DNA of 9,271 bases from Thermoleophilia bacterium (GTDB lineage: Bacteria > Actinomycetota > Thermoleophilia > Gaiellales > JAICJC01), in the NCBI GenBank assembly GCA_025928435.1, contig JAICJM010000164.1, positions 1-9,271 of the forward strand, written 5' to 3'. Positions within the stretch are counted from its first letter, which is position 1. The number at the start of each line of letters is the position of its first letter. This document shows, in pieces, positions 7,286 through 9,271 of this stretch. The translations under genes and the position numbers were made by a program. The notes under the pieces were generated by a model. That model saw nothing but the letters and a program-made list of their open reading frames with translations. It ran no database searches and was not told the DNA's origin.

Positions 7286-8160
7286 GCGATCATTCCCCTT
7301 CCAGGACCACGGGGAACGATCGGCCACACGTCAATGACCTCGTCGCCGGACACGACGTGGTACACGTCGTACAGATTCACGGTGGTGGGGGCGTATCCGG
7401 GGATGAGCTCCACCCGGTCGCCGCGATCGAGCGGTGCCCGGGCAGGGAAGTCGAACGAGCCGTGCTCCTCGGCGAAGAACCGCGCATCCATTTCGATCCC
7501 AGCGATCCGGGGGGACGCGTAATCGACGCCGATGCTCTTGCGCCCTGCGTCGAGGACGATGGTGTTGCCATGCCGCGCAGCAGCCGCCGATGCGACGAAC
7601 AGCGCGAACTCGAACTCGTCGACCAGCGGCGCATGAAACATATCCATGAACACGAACTATCCGGCCTGGAGCTCGGTGACCAGAGGGTTACGGCCTGTGA
7701 TGTCGTAGGTGCCCGTGCCGCCGCCCGACACTTCTCTGGCGTCGTATCCAGCCTCCCGCAGCGCAGCCAGATGCTCTCCAGCAACGCTCATCGCGGTATG
7801 CGCCATGGCCGTCCGCCTGTTCCGATCGGTCTCCGACATGCAGTGGCCCTCGTACGCTTGTATGCCGCGCAGCCAGACCCCCGAGGCCTCCTCCACCACA
7901 CGCGCCAGATCCAGCGACTGCTCGACCATGCGTGTCCCGCCGCGTGACATACCGACGTCGACCTCAATCAGCACATCCAGCACAACACCTCCGGCCCGTG
8001 CGGCAGCCGACAGCTCGGCGACACCTCGAGGACCGTCGATCGCAATCGTCTCCAACTTCGTGAAACACGGGGTCATTAGGTGCAAGACTCCGGCAGCGTG
8101 CTCCGCGAGCTGGCGAACCGCCCTCCGTTCGCCGGCTCGAAACAGGTATGCCAACGTCAC
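7282..8160 (-). pseudogene. D-threonine aldolase/D-serine dehydratase-like PLP enzyme, N-terminally truncated and split by TAG
   Basis: The protein matches the fold-type III alanine-racemase-like family that includes D-threonine aldolase and DSD1. Recognisable parts are VLDVLIEVDVGMSR, GIQAYEGH, EVSGGGTGTYD and VTELQAG, then a TAG at 7657-7659, then in the same frame FVFMDMFH, VLDAGRKSIGVD, FFAEEHGSFDF, PGYAPTTVNLYDVYHVV and DVWPIVPRGPG. The usual reading at the break is ELQAGSYVFMD, so TAG replaces the Ser codon, one base away from TCG. Only about 290 residues remain of a usual 370-400: the N-terminal part with the PLP lysine (RPHxKTHK) is absent, and the first 45 or so residues align poorly. 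In the position of the zinc-ligand HxC motif stands YAP. The 5' boundary is approximate; the frame stays open to about 8214 without the expected homology. Its TGA at 7282 overlaps the M20 start (GTGA), so the two formed an operon. Confidence 0.82.
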
Positions 8161-8441
8161 CGCTCCGTGGTATCCCGATTCACTGGGCCGACCGTCACGC
8201 CGCCCATACGCCCGCCGATTACCGGGTCATGTTGGAATCGGATCACGACGGTGTGCTCGCCTACGAACTCCAGGGGCGCTATGCCCACGGGGAGGCGTGG
8301 ATCACGCTGGACGTATGCAGTTCGCGACTGGTCGCGGTCGAAGAAGCGCTGCTTCGTCGCGCCCCGTGGGGCCGCACCCCGACCGAATTTCGGGTCGTCC
8401 GCCTGTTGGCGGGTACTCGCCGGCAGCCGCGCGACAGCTAG
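8148..8441 (+). CDS. Small hypothetical protein of unknown function
   Basis: A possible 97-residue soluble protein with no family I recognise. The better-supported part is residues 28-97, from ATG 8229: a balanced composition with alternating hydrophobic and charged residues (DGVLAYELQGRY, AWITLDV, RLVAVEEALLRRAP) and mostly G/C third positions. No signal peptide or membrane segment is visible. ATG 8148 has only an AGG one base away, and ATG 8229 has no clear ribosome-binding site, so the start is open. The first 13 bases overlap the broken end of the aldolase remnant on the other strand. Its TAG at 8439-8441 shares the CTAG palindrome with the stop of the PilZ gene opposite, a neat tail-to-tail arrangement that supports a real gene end. 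A chance frame remains possible. Confidence 0.45.
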   Translation: MPTSPLRGIPIHWADRHAAHTPADYRVMLESDHDGVLAYELQGRYAHGEAWITLDVCSSRLVAVEEALLRRAPWGRTPTEFRVVRLLAGTRRQPRDS

Positions 8442-8791
8442 GACGCCTCGGCATCGCGGGCGTGTCGTGCCGCGACGAAGACGAGCCGGGCGATGTGGGC
8501 GCGCTGGGCGATGGCGAGATTCGTAAACTCGACACCCCAGCTTGTCGTGTCGGCTCCGTGCTCAAGGAAGCGGCGGACGATCGCCTCAACGACGCCGACA
8601 TCGCCGGGCAGCGTGATCCGAAGCGGCTTGTCGACGGCCAGGTTCGCGCCGATCTTGGCTTCGAGATAAAGGCCGCTGGTGGAGATGTTTCGGACTGTGG
8701 CGTCAAACGCGGTTTCCCGGCCGGTGAGCTCGATCCCGACTGCCGTCACTAGCCAGTCGCAGTCCACGCGCACATGACGGCGCCGATTCAC
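8438..8791 (-). CDS. Single-domain PilZ protein (probable c-di-GMP effector)
   Basis: A 117-residue cytoplasmic protein consisting almost entirely of one PilZ domain. PilZ domains bind cyclic di-GMP through an arginine-rich RxxxR motif and a D/NxSxxG motif. Here RRHVR (4-8) fits the first and NISTSG (35-40) the second; GLYLEA follows, and WGVEF (85-89) matches the conserved G-[VI]-x-F strand late in the fold. PilZ single-domain proteins act as adaptors for motility, exopolysaccharide or other c-di-GMP outputs. I chose GTG 8791 because it overlaps the stop of the upstream gene as GTGA and puts the RxxxR motif at the usual distance from the start; GTG 8833 in the same frame would overlap the upstream gene by 46 bases. 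Translational coupling suggests the two proteins work together. There is no second domain to indicate the output. Confidence 0.88.
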   Translation of the reverse strand: MNRRRHVRVDCDWLVTAVGIELTGRETAFDATVRNISTSGLYLEAKIGANLAVDKPLRITLPGDVGVVEAIVRRFLEHGADTTSWGVEFTNLAIAQRAHIARLVFVAARHARDAEAS

Positions 8792-9156
8792 GGATGCCCT
8801 CGGCGCCTGCCGCGAGGCCGCGTCGCCTCCCACACCATCTCACCCCCATACTCCTGCGCCAGATCGGCGAACCCGTCGGTTACCAGTCGGATGCGCGCCA
8901 ACCCGATCCGGTTTTGCGGCAAGCGCACGAACACCGACCAGCCAGCATGCGGATGCAACATGCTCGTCCGCGAGACGTTCACGTGCGCCGCCTCGTGATC
9001 GCCTGCAATCCGACGGGCCACACCCTCAGCCGCCCGGCGGGTCGGCAAGCGAAACCGTGCCGCGATCTCGACGATCACCGGAGGAGCTTCCACGGCGGTC
9101 GACGAGGCCGCCATCCATCGCCCGTGCTGCCGACTTCGGTGTCGGCCAATGCCCAA
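8788..9156 (-). CDS. Small hypothetical protein coupled to PilZ gene
   Basis: A soluble protein of about 122 residues that I do not recognise. The core (VIVEIAARFRLPTRRAAEGVARRIAGD, then a segment with HAGWSVFVRLPQNRIGLARIRLV and FADLAQEYGGEMVWEA) looks like a compact alpha/beta domain, and the C-terminal tail is very basic (RPRGRRRGHP). There is no signal peptide or membrane helix. TTG 9156 is chosen because GAGGAG (9165-9170) lies eight bases upstream and a promoter sits just before it. ATG 9114, giving 108 residues, is the alternative and starts closer to the conserved-looking core; GTG 9165 overlaps the Shine-Dalgarno site and is unlikely. The stop overlaps the PilZ start as GTGA, so a shared c-di-GMP-linked role is a reasonable guess, without direct evidence. 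Confidence 0.72.
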   Translation of the reverse strand: MGIGRHRSRQHGRWMAASSTAVEAPPVIVEIAARFRLPTRRAAEGVARRIAGDHEAAHVNVSRTSMLHPHAGWSVFVRLPQNRIGLARIRLVTDGFADLAQEYGGEMVWEATRPRGRRRGHP

Positions 9157-9164
9157 GTACCACA

Positions 9165-9170
9165 CTCCTC
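9165..9170 (-). promoter_or_regulatory. Shine-Dalgarno site for the gene at 8788-9156
   Basis: The - strand reads GAGGAG here, eight bases before TTG 9156. It is the only good ribosome-binding site among the candidate starts of this gene (GTG 9165, TTG 9156, ATG 9114) and decides the start in favour of TTG. Confidence 0.55.
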
Positions 9171-9194
9171 AGCTTCGATACAGGAGTGTCTCGC

Positions 9195-9223
9195 ACACTA
9201 GCGGCGCCGTTTGACAATGGCAA
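9195..9223 (-). promoter_or_regulatory. Likely housekeeping-type promoter for the hypothetical-PilZ pair
   Basis: On the - strand TTGCCA (9218-9223; five of six matches to TTGACA) is followed, after exactly 17 bases, by TAGTGT (9195-9200), which fits the TAnnnT -10 pattern common in high-GC bacteria. Transcription would begin near 9188, giving a leader of roughly 32 bases to TTG 9156. The spacing and position are right for a sigma-70-type promoter; no experiment or alignment supports it. Confidence 0.55.
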
Positions 9224-9225
9224 AC
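9209..9225. promoter_or_regulatory. Palindromic candidate operator over the -35 box
   Basis: GTTTGACAATGGCAAAC is a 17-base inverted repeat with seven of eight base pairs matching around a central A. It covers the -35 element of the promoter for the 8788-9156 gene. A further TTTGAC (- strand, 9233-9238) lies 13 bases upstream in the same orientation as the TTTGCC half. The position suggests binding by a dimeric repressor. The regulator is unknown. Confidence 0.4.
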
Positions 9226-9271
9226 CGCCGCGTCAAAGTGGGCGACCCGCCGGGCTTCCTTCCCAAGTCGC

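Noticed and set aside
6272..7522. Open frame of 416 codons on the + strand opposite the M20 and aldolase remnants
   Set aside because: The product is low-complexity Ser/Arg/Pro-rich with no motif. The - strand shows conserved catalytic motifs throughout, so the + frame is a shadow left open by GC bias.
7007..7659. Recoding of TAG as a sense codon in this organism
   Set aside because: At least four other genes in the window stop at TAG in the expected place, and the remnants carry non-TAG damage as well, so decay or sequence error is simpler.
9211..9239. A + strand promoter starting with the perfect TTGACA at 9211-9216
   Set aside because: At 16-18 bases downstream there is no TAnnnT-like -10 element, and the hexamer is explained as half of the palindrome. 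A promoter running off the right edge cannot be excluded.

Overview
The window is GC-rich and densely packed, with ATGA, GTGA and TGATG gene overlaps, frequent GTG starts and a strong preference for G or C in the third codon position. This suggests a high-GC bacterium, most likely an actinobacterial lineage. No rRNA or marker gene is present, so this placement is an inference.

Positions 1-5994 (+ strand) hold one tightly packed catabolic operon, cut by the left edge. In order it encodes the end of an oligopeptide/dipeptide-type ABC transporter ATPase, an Asp/Glu (hydantoin) racemase-superfamily protein, an isocitrate lyase/PEP mutase-family lyase, a short-chain dehydrogenase (SDR), a GntR/HutC-type regulator, a second SDR, and a dihydropyrimidinase/hydantoinase-type amidohydrolase. 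Adjacent genes overlap or lie within 16 bases of each other. The likely logic is import of a small cyclic or peptide-like compound, ring opening by the amidohydrolase, stereochemical or redox changes by the racemase-like protein and the SDRs, and carbon-carbon cleavage by the lyase, controlled by the GntR protein. The substrate is unknown. The hydantoinase keeps every metal ligand but has lost the usual ring-contact residues, and the racemase-like protein lacks both usual catalytic cysteines. The operon may therefore serve a compound other than ordinary hydantoins.

Positions 6133-8160 (- strand) hold two overlapping, decaying genes. One is a D-threonine aldolase/D-serine dehydratase-like PLP enzyme that has lost its N-terminal part, including the PLP lysine, and carries an in-frame TAG. 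The other is an M20 metallo-deacylase with an in-frame TAG and a one-base frameshift, although its metal ligands can still be read. Together they look like a former amino-acid or N-acyl-amino-acid module that has been inactivated, unless the lesions are sequencing errors.

Positions 8148-8441 (+) may encode a small unknown protein lying over the broken end of the aldolase remnant. Positions 8438-9156 (-) encode an unknown small protein translationally coupled to a single-domain PilZ protein, a likely c-di-GMP effector. A plausible promoter and an overlapping palindrome lie upstream, at 9195-9225. No tRNA, rRNA, CRISPR array, insertion sequence or clear intrinsic terminator was seen.
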